From a virus, in the IMG/VR virus record IMGVR_UViG_3300010354_000469, positions 1 through 28,156 of that record: DNA of 28,156 nt. One strand, 5' to 3'. The translations under genes and the position numbers were made by a program. Of the stretch, positions 8,284 to 15,871 are shown piece by piece. How positions within the stretch are numbered: the first letter of the stretch is position 1; each line of letters opens with the position of its first letter. The notes under the pieces were generated by a model. That model was not told where the DNA came from. It ran no database searches and worked only from the letters and a program-made list of their open reading frames with translations.

Positions 8284-8568
8284 ATGGCATTCACCGAAGA
8301 CCTAGGCATATTTTTTGATCTTCAGGGCTTTGGTGTTCCTGTCGTACATAAAAACGTGACTGGCGTTGGCATTTTGGATATGCCAGGCGAGATTATGGCA
8401 GACGGTGTAGTTCTGAGTACGGACTACAAGCTGACCGTGCGGAGTGCGGTGTTTAAGAAATTTCTTAGTGGTGATACTGTGACCGTTGATGGAGAGTCAT
8501 ACAAGGTACGGAACCCAAGCCTTGTGGATGACGGTAAAATTACAGAAGTAATGTTGATGAAGGTGTAG
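8284..8568 (+). CDS. Head-tail joining protein (FII-like)
   Basis: 94 aa. The sequence has the pattern of the lambda FII-type head-tail joining family: a short helical start, then GILDMPGEIMADGVVLSTDYKLTVR (residues about 29-53), GDTVTVDGESYKV, and an end of the form DDGKITEVMLMK. These proteins sit below the portal and gpW ring and form the surface to which the tail terminator binds. Position between head genes and the tail terminator agrees. There is no clear Shine-Dalgarno sequence before ATG 8284, and the gene starts directly after the hairpin at 8242-8274. Confidence 0.7.
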   Translation: MAFTEDLGIFFDLQGFGVPVVHKNVTGVGILDMPGEIMADGVVLSTDYKLTVRSAVFKKFLSGDTVTVDGESYKVRNPSLVDDGKITEVMLMKV

Positions 8569-8570
8569 CC

Positions 8571-8897
8571 GTGCCCGAGATTTACGGAAGTTGGGCTAGC
8601 AGACGCGAAAACATAGTGGTGCTTGGAACGCTTACCGCTACTGGGTCGACACCTGCCGTTGAGGTTTCGGGTAATAACTTTACCTTTGTTCACACTACGA
8701 CTGGAGGAAATATCACCATTGACGACGAAGGCAGTCTTGATGGCGCGAGTTGGTTTTCCCTTGATGAAGCAAAGTCTCACAGCGAATCCGGTGTTGATGC
8801 GCATTTTTATTCGCCAAGAATTATTCGCTACGTGAGATCTACGGTTACGGTAATTCAGAGCGGTGCATCGGTCAGTATTGCAATGGCCTGCGATTAA
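8571..8897 (+). CDS. Structural protein of unknown function
   Basis: 108 aa from a GTG start, 2 nt after the previous stop. It is beta-rich with a pattern of short strands (ENIVVLGTLTATG, GNITIDDEGSLDGASWFSL, RYVRSTVTVIQSG). Such small beta proteins between head-tail joiner and tail terminator are usually virion parts. I do not recognise a named family. The reading frame is supported by tight spacing and by the lack of any better frame here. Confidence 0.55.
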   Translation: MPEIYGSWASRRENIVVLGTLTATGSTPAVEVSGNNFTFVHTTTGGNITIDDEGSLDGASWFSLDEAKSHSESGVDAHFYSPRIIRYVRSTVTVIQSGASVSIAMACD

Positions 8898-8901
8898 AGC
8901 T

Positions 8902-9066
8902 ATGGACCGCGACACCTTCAAAAATTGGGTCAAGGTCATGCAAGCGCTGGAAGAGGCTGGTAAGACAGACAGTTATATTTATTATCGAGCAAAATCAATT
9001 GTGACCAAGCAGGTCGATCCTGGCGCGTTTGGTCCGCTTCCGAAGCGAGGGTTCAATGACCACTAA
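8902..9066 (+). CDS. Small conserved-looking protein, function unknown
   Basis: 54 aa from ATG 8902; an in-frame upstream ATG at 8863 lies inside the previous gene and is not preferred. The sequence is MDRDTFKNWVKVMQALEEAG, then an aromatic segment (SYIYYRAK) and a DPGAFGPLP tail. It looks like a short helical protein and overlaps the next gene by 11 nt. I recall similar short proteins in cyanophage structural operons, but no function. Confidence 0.5.
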   Translation: MDRDTFKNWVKVMQALEEAGKTDSYIYYRAKSIVTKQVDPGAFGPLPKRGFNDH

Positions 9067-9481
9067 GCGCGAACAGGTTTTGAGCGCGATTGCTACAGCG
9101 CTTGCATCAACAGCGGGCGTGAGCGGTCGGGTGTATCGAAGCAGGGTAACTGCCATGCAACGTGCAGAGTCACCTGCGATTGTGATTGAGCCAATTAGTG
9201 ATACTCCCTCGCAGAATACAAGCTTGCCGACTTTGGATTGGCGAATGCGTGTTCGGGTGACTGTCATTGTGCGCGGCGAGACACCAGACCAGCTTGCAGA
9301 TCCAATTATTGAAGACATGCACGCAAAGATGGTCGCTGACTTGACTTTGGGTGGTTATGCGATTGATGTGCAGCCGGATGAGGTGACTTACAACATGCTG
9401 GACGCCGATCAGCCTGCTGGAGTAATCTTTAACGATTATATTGTTCAATATCGTACTACTGTTGCGAGTTTGGCGACGTAG
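9056..9481 (+). CDS. Tail terminator protein (lambda gpU-like)
   Basis: 141 aa from ATG 9056; the frame is open from 9029, but the ATG at 9056 gives the expected N-terminus (TTKREQVLSAIATAL). Family-like segments are GRVYRSRVTAMQRAESPAIV, LDWRMRVRVTVIVRGETPDQ, and DPIIEDMHAKMVADLTLGGY. In siphoviruses this ring protein caps the finished tail tube and joins it to the head completion proteins. Position directly before the tail tube gene supports the call. It overlaps the preceding small gene by 11 nt. Confidence 0.75.
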   Translation: MTTKREQVLSAIATALASTAGVSGRVYRSRVTAMQRAESPAIVIEPISDTPSQNTSLPTLDWRMRVRVTVIVRGETPDQLADPIIEDMHAKMVADLTLGGYAIDVQPDEVTYNMLDADQPAGVIFNDYIVQYRTTVASLAT

Positions 9482-9506
9482 AGTCTGATAAGTCACCGGA
9501 TTTACA

Positions 9507-9746
9507 GTGATTGATGAGTTTCAAGGGCAAGGTGGCTCGTACATCCTTGACCCCGAGACAGGCATCCGCACTCTCGTTCAGCGGACGCTGCCACCTGTTC
9601 CACAAGAGGTAATTCCCAATGCCCCTTCTAACTCGGAAACGTCTGATCCTTCTGGAGACGGAGTCGACTTACGGGACGGATCCGACTCCCGACGGAGCGG
9701 ACGCCGTTCTGGTTCGCGATCTGAATATCACTCCTCTGCAGAGTGA
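9507..9746 (+). CDS. Small protein overlapping the tail tube start
   Basis: 79 aa from GTG 9507. Residues 1-35 (IDEFQGQGGSYILDPETGIR, then TLVQRT) resemble a class of short proteins I recall just upstream of phage tail tube genes (pattern GQGGSY...G.R.LV.RT). The last 43 codons overlap the tail tube gene in another frame and encode a Ser/Asp/Arg/Gly-rich tail. The N-terminal part is the well-supported piece; the overlapping extension may be unstructured. Function unknown. Confidence 0.5.
   Translation: MIDEFQGQGGSYILDPETGIRTLVQRTLPPVPQEVIPNAPSNSETSDPSGDGVDLRDGSDSRRSGRRSGSRSEYHSSAE
9604..9610 (+). promoter_or_regulatory. Ribosome binding site of the tail tube gene
   Basis: AAGAGGT lies 8 nt before ATG 9619. 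It lies inside the overlapping 79-aa gene and supports separate initiation of the tail tube protein. Confidence 0.6.
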
Positions 9747-10554
9747 TCTTGTCAGTCGCGAATTGATTCGCCCTTACTTGGGCGCTTCTCAGCAATTGCT
9801 TGCTAACACTCATGTTGAATGCACGTTTAGCGTTGAGCTAGCTGGTTCTGGCACTGCCGGCACTGCGCCTCGGTATGGCAAGGCTCTGCTTGCTTGCGGC
9901 ATGAGCGAAACCATTGTTGCTGCTACCAGCGTTACTTACGCTCCTGTCAGCGCAAGTTTTGGTAGCTGCACCATCTACTACAACATTGATGGTGTGCTGC
10001 ACAAGGTGACCGGTTCTCGCGGCACTTATACGCTGAATTTGGCGGTCGGCGAAATTCCCACCATTGATTTTACTTTCACTGGTGTGTATAACGCCCCGAC
10101 GGACACTGCTGCGCCCTCGGTAACCTACGCCAACCAAGCCAATCCAGTAGTTGCTAGGAATGGCAATACTACTGACTTCCAACTGTTGTCGTACAGCGGT
10201 TGCCTGCAGTCGGTGTCATTTGATATCGGCAATACTTTGGTCTACCGCGATCTGATCAACTGCACCAAGCAAGTGCTGCTGACCGATCGCGCTAGTACTG
10301 GCAGCGTGACCATTGAAGCTCCGACTATCGCCCAGAAGGATTACTTCACTGCCGCGCTAACCGACGCCACTCTGGGGAACCTATTGTTCCAACACGGCCA
10401 GACCGCCGGCAACATTATTGACTTTGTCTCCACCAAGGTCGATATCGGCGATGTGAGTTACAGCGATCAGGATGGCATCCACATGCTGACAATTCCTTAC
10501 ACCTGTGTGCCTTCAACCACAGGCAACGATGAATTCAGCCTGGTTTACACCTAA
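9619..10554 (+). CDS. Tail tube protein (major tail protein)
   Basis: 311 aa. The N-terminus follows the tail tube family pattern: LLETESTYGTDPTPDGADAV, LNITPLQSDLVSRELIRPYLG, then FSVELAGSGTAGTAPRYGKA and LLACGMSET. The second half continues with QVLLTDRASTGSVTIEAPT and the closing SYSDQDGIHMLTIPYTCVP. Stacked hexamer rings of this protein would form the tube through which DNA leaves. It starts inside the previous small gene, with its own AAGAGGT site. A strong rho-independent terminator follows 22 nt after the stop. It is longer than lambda gpV (246 aa) but normal for this tube family. Confidence 0.85.
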   Translation: MPLLTRKRLILLETESTYGTDPTPDGADAVLVRDLNITPLQSDLVSRELIRPYLGASQQLLANTHVECTFSVELAGSGTAGTAPRYGKALLACGMSETIVAATSVTYAPVSASFGSCTIYYNIDGVLHKVTGSRGTYTLNLAVGEIPTIDFTFTGVYNAPTDTAAPSVTYANQANPVVARNGNTTDFQLLSYSGCLQSVSFDIGNTLVYRDLINCTKQVLLTDRASTGSVTIEAPTIAQKDYFTAALTDATLGNLLFQHGQTAGNIIDFVSTKVDIGDVSYSDQDGIHMLTIPYTCVPSTTGNDEFSLVYT

Positions 10555-10576
10555 GCTGTTGACGGTGAAGACGCTC

Positions 10577-10602
10577 AAGGGTCGCTAATGCGGCCCTTTT
10601 TT
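10577..10602 (+). terminator. Rho-independent terminator after tail tube gene
   Basis: AAGGGTCGC (10577-10585) pairs with GCGGCCCTT (10590-10598) around a TAAT loop, with one G-U pair, and the sequence runs into six T residues (10597-10602). This is a classic intrinsic terminator. The next gene starts at 10641, so readthrough, antitermination or a local promoter is needed for the rest of the tail operon. Confidence 0.8.
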
Positions 10603-10640
10603 ATTGGGTGTATGCTGTTGCAGTATCGCGTGCATTACGC

Positions 10641-10967
10641 ATGGCATTTGTCCGTAAAAAAGTTAAGGTCTTTAGCTGGCCTGTGTCGATCGAAGAGCCG
10701 GCTGACGGCGGCACTTTCGACACTGCTACGTTTGATGCAAAATTCAAGCGTGTCGGCCGGAAAGAGTTTCAGAAGCTTGGGGAGAAGGGAGAGCTTGATC
10801 TGTTGAAGGTAATTATGGTCGGATGGGAGGGCATCGCTGACGAAGACGGAAAGGAGATTCCGTTTTCTCTTGAAGCAATGCGTGAATTCTCTGATGACCC
10901 TTACTGGATTCGTGGAGTTCTCAAGGCTTACACGGAAACATTTGAAGGCGGTCGCCAGGGAAACTAA
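10641..10967 (+). CDS. Tail assembly chaperone (gpG-type)
   Basis: 108 aa from ATG 10641; the frame is open from 10608, but the family-like N-terminus starts at MAFVRKKVKVFSWPVSIEEP. Further segments are FDAKFKRVGRKEF and LDLLKVIMVGWEGIADEDGK, followed by PFSLEAMREF, all typical of tail chaperones between tail tube and tape measure. It would coat the tape measure and recruit tail tube subunits, and be absent from the finished tail. The gene ends GGA AAC TAA: the last two codons are part of a GGGAAAC slippery site (10958-10964) that sends some ribosomes into the next frame. Confidence 0.8.
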   Translation: MAFVRKKVKVFSWPVSIEEPADGGTFDTATFDAKFKRVGRKEFQKLGEKGELDLLKVIMVGWEGIADEDGKEIPFSLEAMREFSDDPYWIRGVLKAYTETFEGGRQGN

Positions 10968-10999
10968 AAGACGCTGCTGCCTATTGGGCTGGCGGCGGC
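10958..10999 (+). promoter_or_regulatory. Programmed -1 ribosomal frameshift signal (G/GT)
   Basis: GGGAAAC (10958-10964) is in the right phase (G GGA AAC) at the end of the chaperone gene. The stop TAA follows directly. After an 8-nt spacer, GCTGCTGCC (10973-10981) pairs with GGCGGCGGC (10991-10999) in a 9-pair stem with two G-U pairs and a 9-nt loop. A -1 slip lands in the open frame that continues to 11311. Lambda uses GGGAAAG at the same place. Confidence 0.85.
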
Positions 11000-11311
11000 A
11001 AGAGAGTGGAAGATAAATCTGGCGAGGACGCTGCCGCTTTTGGCATTGTCCTCCCGGAGCAACCTGCCGAGCAATCAAGTGATTTCGAGGTTTGGGATGA
11101 GAATTGGGACGCGGTGACGATGTTCTTGCGCATGCAAACGCAATGGACGACGACAATGGCTGGATATTTAGGATTGCGTTATGACGTACTGCTAAGTGCC
11201 GGCGGATTGTTCGAGCTCTACAATGTGGAGAATCGCCGCGAGATGCTTGAAGACCTTCAAATAATGGAGGCTGCAGCATTAAGCGAATTGGCCAAGGGTA
11301 AGGATGGCTAA
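10964..11311 (+). CDS. Frameshift extension of tail chaperone (gpT-type, DUF1799-like)
   Basis: 115 codons read after a -1 slip at 10958-10964, joining residue N108 of the chaperone to LKDAAAYWAGGGK and giving a fusion of about 223 aa. No stop intervenes. Within the frame, a GTG at 11006 could be taken as an independent start (101 aa) but lacks a good ribosome site. The body (FEVWDENWDAVTMFLRMQTQ, then GYLGLRYDVLLSAGG and LEDLQIMEAAALSEL) fits the DUF1799-like tail assembly family. The fusion would bind the tape measure through the T part and tail tube subunits through G. It overlaps the tape measure start by 8 nt. Confidence 0.8.
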   Translation, partial: LKDAAAYWAGGGKRVEDKSGEDAAAFGIVLPEQPAEQSSDFEVWDENWDAVTMFLRMQTQWTTTMAGYLGLRYDVLLSAGGLFELYNVENRREMLEDLQIMEAAALSELAKGKDG

Positions 11312-14300
11312 GCAAGTCAGCGAAATTCTCGTCAAGCTTGGCATTCAGGGCTTTGAAGGCCTTGACAAGCTGAAGAGCTCCTTTCGCGGGCTTGAAAAGG
11401 CTATTGGCCCTACTGATTCAGCAATTCAGACTGCGCGTCAATCAATTATTGATTTTGCAGGAAGCGGCAAGCAAAGTATTCAATCAATTCAAGGCCAAAT
11501 TGAAGCGTTCAAAGGACTTCAAACTCAGGCGACCATTGGCGGCAACGTTTATCGCCAACTAGCTGGCGATGTAAACAGGCTCAGTGATACCCTTAAAAAT
11601 CTTAAAAATGATTACGAAGAAGTAGGTCGAGCCGCTCGACAGACGGATGCGCAAATTGCGGCTCAGTTCCCTGCGCGTAGGCCGGAAGCGTTCAGACAGC
11701 AACTTGCGGTGTTGAATCGCCAGCTTGATCAACTTAGTGTTAGCGCCAGAGAATATGGCGATGCATTAACCGAGATTACGATCCGCGAGACTGCATTCGG
11801 TCGCGCACAAAGGAGGCAGGGTGTTATTGCAGGCGCGCAAGCGGTCAACGCACCATTGATTGGTGCAATGCAACCACAGCAGCCGCTACCAAATACGACG
11901 GCAGCATTGCAGCTTCGAGTTTCTGAACTGCAAAGTGATCTTGATAATCTTGATAGATCAAGCGAAAATTATTTAAATACTGCAAGGCAAATTAGCGATT
12001 TACAAGAAGAATTATCTCGAAACATTCTTGGCACTGCCGCTAGCTATGACAGATTGGCTGCGGCTGAAAACGCATCAATTAGGCGTGCTGAAAAGTTGCG
12101 CGGTATCCAGGAGTATTTCAGGACTCAGGGTCCACTAGCACCTGGTGTTGGTGGCTTCAGGGACCCAGCGACTGGCGCAATGATTGCTACTGGCACTCGC
12201 GCTGGTCGGCAAGAAGTGCCAATTGAGCGTCCAATGCGTGAAATTAGTGGCCTGTTTCAGCAAATTGGCCAAATTGGCATGCAGCCAATTGCTGGCGATA
12301 TTGAAATGATGGGCAATAGCTATAATGCTGTTGCGGATGACATTAAGCGCGCAACTGCCGCATCAAATGGAAGCATTCAAAGTTTGCAAGCTCAACGTGG
12401 AGCGTGGCAAACATTGCGTGCTCAGATCGATCCGGCTAGTGCTGATTTTCGTGAAGCATCGATACAGATTGAGCAGCTTGATCGACGTTTAGGAAAGCTT
12501 CAGCAAACGCAGGGTCGCCGCATGGGCGGCATGCAGATGGCCCAGGCTGCCGGCGCTGCGATTAGTGGCGGTATTTTTGGCGGCCCTGAAGGTTTCCTGG
12601 GCGGCGCTATCGGCGGCATTGCGGGTGGTGTCGGCGGTGCATTTGTTGGCGCTGCTGCAGGCGCGCAGGTCGGCATGCTTCGGCAACAGCTTGGAGAATT
12701 TGCTGATTACGCGGCCAGCATTCAAAAAATGCAAGTTGCATTGAAAAACGCAGCAGGCAGTCAAGAAGAGTTCAACAAAGCGATGGGCGCCGCTAATTTT
12801 GCGGTTCGCAATTTAAATGTGCCGCAAGATGTTGCGGTGCAGGGTATGACCAAGCTTGCCGCAGCGGTGAAAGGCGCTGGAGGTCAGGTTGGTGATGCTG
12901 AGCTTGTATTCAGGAATGTCACTGCTGCAATTAAAGGCACCGGTGGGTCGGCTGAAGACGTAGATGGGGCTATCACTGCGATGGTGCAGGTGTTCTCGAA
13001 GGGTAAGGTAAGTGCAGAAGAATTGAGTGGTCAGCTCGGCGAGCGCCTGCCTGGCGCGGTGACCAAATTTGCTAAGGCAAACGAAATGACGTTGCCGGAG
13101 CTGCAAAAAGCGCTCGAGCAAGGTCAGGTTGGCTTGAACGAACTGATGAATTTTATCGTTCAGCTTGGCGATGAATACGCAGGCGTAGCTGGGCAGATCG
13201 CTGGATCAAGCCAAGACGCAGGAGCAAGGCTGACTGTGGCATTCAATGATATGCGGATTGCAGTGGGACAAGCGCTTCAGCCAATTGGCGCGCAAATGCA
13301 AGAAACATTTGCTGAATTTATTACAAATATTACGCCAAGTCTTGTAGCTATTTTGCCAAGAATTGGCGAATTAATGCTTGCTATTGCCAAGAATTTTGAT
13401 ACTGCTGCGGTTGCGGTTGGCGCGTTTATGGCCGTATTGGCTATTTCAAAAATTTCCGCATTTATTTCGGGAGCAGGTGGTTTGATTGCTGCTCTAGTTT
13501 CAATCGGATCCGCTGCAGCAGGTGCAACAACTTCGATGACCGCACTAGCTTTTGCAAGCGCGGCAGTACCTTGGGTTGCGCTGGCTGCTGGTGCGGCGGC
13601 TGCAGCCGGTGCAATTTATAAAGCCTCTACAGCTCAGCAAGAATTTAATAACAAAATTTATGAAGCGCCGTTAGTAGATGTTCAAATTGAAATTCAAAAA
13701 CTTCAATCTGATCTTGCTAATGCAGAGCAAAAACTGCAGACGACTGTCATGCAGTTTGGTCAACTCAGCCAAGAGGCTGCTTTTGCTCAAGCAAAAGTTG
13801 ACGGATTGCGCGGCGCTCTAGGTCAAGCAGCGGGCGATTACAAAATTCGTCTACTTTATGAACAAGTTGGCGTAAAGCCGGATTCTCGATATTTCGGCCC
13901 TGGTTTTGCAGCGCCACCTGGTAAGCCCAAGCCAACCAGGTTTCCGGGGCCTGATCCTAGTGGGTCAAAGGGCGGCGCGAAGGCAAAGAAAGAACGCGAA
14001 AGCCAGCTCCCTCAGTTGCTGGCTGAGCTGGCTTTGCAACAGCAACTTGCTGGCATTAACGAAAAAATCCGTCAAGCACAACTTGCGGAAAACAATCTTC
14101 TTGAGATTCGCCTTGAGGGTGAAAAAGAGCTTGCGCAAATTGCGAAGGATATTCGAGATATTAGCTTTGAAAAAATTCCAGCCGATGAGGCTGAAGTTAA
14201 GCGCAAGCTTTTGTTGTTGAGGGCCGATCAAGCAAGACTAAATATTGCTCAAAAGCTTGCGATGGCAAACGCGCAATTTATCAAAGAAACTTTATCGGCA

Positions 14301-15404
14301 GGTAACGAATTGAAAAAGTCATATGAGGTGCAAGTAAGCGAAAGGAATCGCCTTGAAGAGTTAATGAGCACAGGCATGACCGATGCGCTGGCGAAAGAAT
14401 ATGTGCAAATTGAAAATCTTATTGCGCTTGAAAAAGAAAGATTTGAAAAACGAATCGAAATGCTTAAGGCGATTGCCGACCTCGGCGGCCCTGGATCAAA
14501 AGAAGCAAAAGCAGAAATGGGCCTACTTCAAGGCTCCATTGATGCGCTGGGCGGCCGAGAGGCAGAACTCAAAGGTCTTGCCGGCGCCGCTCAACCAACC
14601 CAGCTCTCAAAACTTCAAGAATTCATTCAGCAAGCTGAGCTTGAGCTTCGCGACCTTGAAGCGATGTCGATTCGCATTGCTGAAAACATTGGCAACGCGA
14701 TCGGCAGCTCGATTGCAAATGGCATTACTAGCTTGATTGAAGGCACCTCCAGCGTCAAGGAAGTGTTTGCTGGTTTGTTGAAAGATGTGGGACAAATTTT
14801 GATTCAAGAAAGCACAAAAATGATCGCTACTTATATTGCAATCGGTATTGCAAGAGCTTTTGCTGGCTTAAATGGGGGGAGTGTTGTTAAGGGGCAAAAT
14901 ATCCCCTTGAATCAACTGCCTCCTGGCATGGCTTTTGCTGCAGATGGCGCTGCATTTGCTCAAAACGGAATTCAGCCGTTCGCTAATGGTGGCATCGTCA
15001 CCAAGCCCACCTTCTTCAAGTACGCCAATGGCGGCACATTTAGCAATGGCGTAATGGGCGAGGCTGGTCCTGAAGCGATCATGCCGTTGAGGCGTGGTGC
15101 CGATGGAAAGCTTGGTGTTGCGGCAAAAATGGATGGAGCGATGAAGCGTTATCGCCCTGTACCCGGAGGATCTGAAGCAGCAACTGAAGCTGCAATGGGT
15201 ATGCAGGCGGGTGGCGCTACTGACAATGCCAGCATTGATGTCCGCTACAGCGTGGAGCGCATCAACAACGTCGACTACGTGACCGCCGATCAGTTCCAAG
15301 CCGGTCTACAGCAAGCCGCCTCACAAGGTGCAGAACGTGGTCAACAGTTGGCGCTGCGTCGTCTGCAGCAATCCCCTAGCGTCCGCCGTCGCGTTGGAAT
15401 CTGA
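11304..15404 (+). CDS. Tail tape measure protein
   Basis: 1366 aa, the second longest gene here. Residues 1-400 are mostly helical and Gln/Arg-rich. About 416-456 is a Gly/Ala-rich hydrophobic stretch (GGIFGGPEGFLGGAIGGIAG). About 459-664 matches the tape measure N-terminal domain pattern of TIGR02675 (AELSGQLGERLPGAV-like segment at about 575-590). About 698-773 is strongly hydrophobic and could hold membrane-spanning helices. About 890-1120 is a charged coiled-coil. About 1226-1266 carries the C-terminal motif FANGGI...GEAGPEAIMPL. It sets tail length and may enter the host membrane at ejection. At about 0.15 nm per residue the tail would be near 200 nm. Codons are more often A/T-ending than in the coat or J-like genes. 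Confidence 0.9.
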   Translation: MAKQVSEILVKLGIQGFEGLDKLKSSFRGLEKAIGPTDSAIQTARQSIIDFAGSGKQSIQSIQGQIEAFKGLQTQATIGGNVYRQLAGDVNRLSDTLKNLKNDYEEVGRAARQTDAQIAAQFPARRPEAFRQQLAVLNRQLDQLSVSAREYGDALTEITIRETAFGRAQRRQGVIAGAQAVNAPLIGAMQPQQPLPNTTAALQLRVSELQSDLDNLDRSSENYLNTARQISDLQEELSRNILGTAASYDRLAAAENASIRRAEKLRGIQEYFRTQGPLAPGVGGFRDPATGAMIATGTRAGRQEVPIERPMREISGLFQQIGQIGMQPIAGDIEMMGNSYNAVADDIKRATAASNGSIQSLQAQRGAWQTLRAQIDPASADFREASIQIEQLDRRLGKLQQTQGRRMGGMQMAQAAGAAISGGIFGGPEGFLGGAIGGIAGGVGGAFVGAAAGAQVGMLRQQLGEFADYAASIQKMQVALKNAAGSQEEFNKAMGAANFAVRNLNVPQDVAVQGMTKLAAAVKGAGGQVGDAELVFRNVTAAIKGTGGSAEDVDGAITAMVQVFSKGKVSAEELSGQLGERLPGAVTKFAKANEMTLPELQKALEQGQVGLNELMNFIVQLGDEYAGVAGQIAGSSQDAGARLTVAFNDMRIAVGQALQPIGAQMQETFAEFITNITPSLVAILPRIGELMLAIAKNFDTAAVAVGAFMAVLAISKISAFISGAGGLIAALVSIGSAAAGATTSMTALAFASAAVPWVALAAGAAAAAGAIYKASTAQQEFNNKIYEAPLVDVQIEIQKLQSDLANAEQKLQTTVMQFGQLSQEAAFAQAKVDGLRGALGQAAGDYKIRLLYEQVGVKPDSRYFGPGFAAPPGKPKPTRFPGPDPSGSKGGAKAKKERESQLPQLLAELALQQQLAGINEKIRQAQLAENNLLEIRLEGEKELAQIAKDIRDISFEKIPADEAEVKRKLLLLRADQARLNIAQKLAMANAQFIKETLSAGNELKKSYEVQVSERNRLEELMSTGMTDALAKEYVQIENLIALEKERFEKRIEMLKAIADLGGPGSKEAKAEMGLLQGSIDALGGREAELKGLAGAAQPTQLSKLQEFIQQAELELRDLEAMSIRIAENIGNAIGSSIANGITSLIEGTSSVKEVFAGLLKDVGQILIQESTKMIATYIAIGIARAFAGLNGGSVVKGQNIPLNQLPPGMAFAADGAAFAQNGIQPFANGGIVTKPTFFKYANGGTFSNGVMGEAGPEAIMPLRRGADGKLGVAAKMDGAMKRYRPVPGGSEAATEAAMGMQAGGATDNASIDVRYSVERINNVDYVTADQFQAGLQQAASQGAERGQQLALRRLQQSPSVRRRVGI

Positions 15405-15871
15405 TGGACATTGCACTCGGCAACTACCTACGCCTTCAAAAGCCCGACACCACCAGCGCGTACTACTTCCAGAACTTTTTCATCAAGGCAGACGCGGCTT
15501 ACGGCTCTGACCGCTACAACTTCCTGCCTTTCGGCTTTAGCGGCGTGAGCGTCAACCGCAACGGCGACAACACCGAAGCCAGCCTCGTCTTCCCCAACAA
15601 CGAGTTGAGCCGCGCTTGGGCGCTAACTGCCGTCAACGAACGCTGGCTGGCACGGGTTTACGTGATGGCGTTGGACCCGAACGACACCAGCGCCGGCACG
15701 TTGATGCACCAGTACAACGGACAGGTTGCTGCCGGGCAGTGGGACGAAACCAGCTTGACCCTCAACATGAACACGATCCTCGATGCCGTTGGGGCGGACG
15801 TACCGTTGCGCCGGCTGACGCAGGCATTGATCGGCAACATCCCCACTAGCGCCAATGTCCGACTGCGCTGA
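15404..15871 (+). CDS. Minor tail protein (lambda gpL position)
   Basis: 155 aa; its ATG shares one base with the tape measure stop. It is beta-rich (DRYNFLPFGFSGVSVNRNGD, then TEASLVFPNN and WLARVYVMALDPND) and ends in a conserved-looking LRRLTQALIGNIPTSANVRL. Placement between tape measure and a K-like peptidase is that of lambda L, a tail-tip protein. It overlaps the next gene by 17 nt. The family assignment comes from gene order and general pattern. Confidence 0.6.
   Translation: MDIALGNYLRLQKPDTTSAYYFQNFFIKADAAYGSDRYNFLPFGFSGVSVNRNGDNTEASLVFPNNELSRAWALTAVNERWLARVYVMALDPNDTSAGTLMHQYNGQVAAGQWDETSLTLNMNTILDAVGADVPLRRLTQALIGNIPTSANVRLR

Noticed and set aside
10635-11315. Long minus-strand open frame (226 codons) opposite the tail chaperone genes
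   Set aside because: The plus strand carries two family-like frames with a frameshift signal. The antisense translation is Pro/His/Arg-rich with no recognisable pattern, so it is a shadow.
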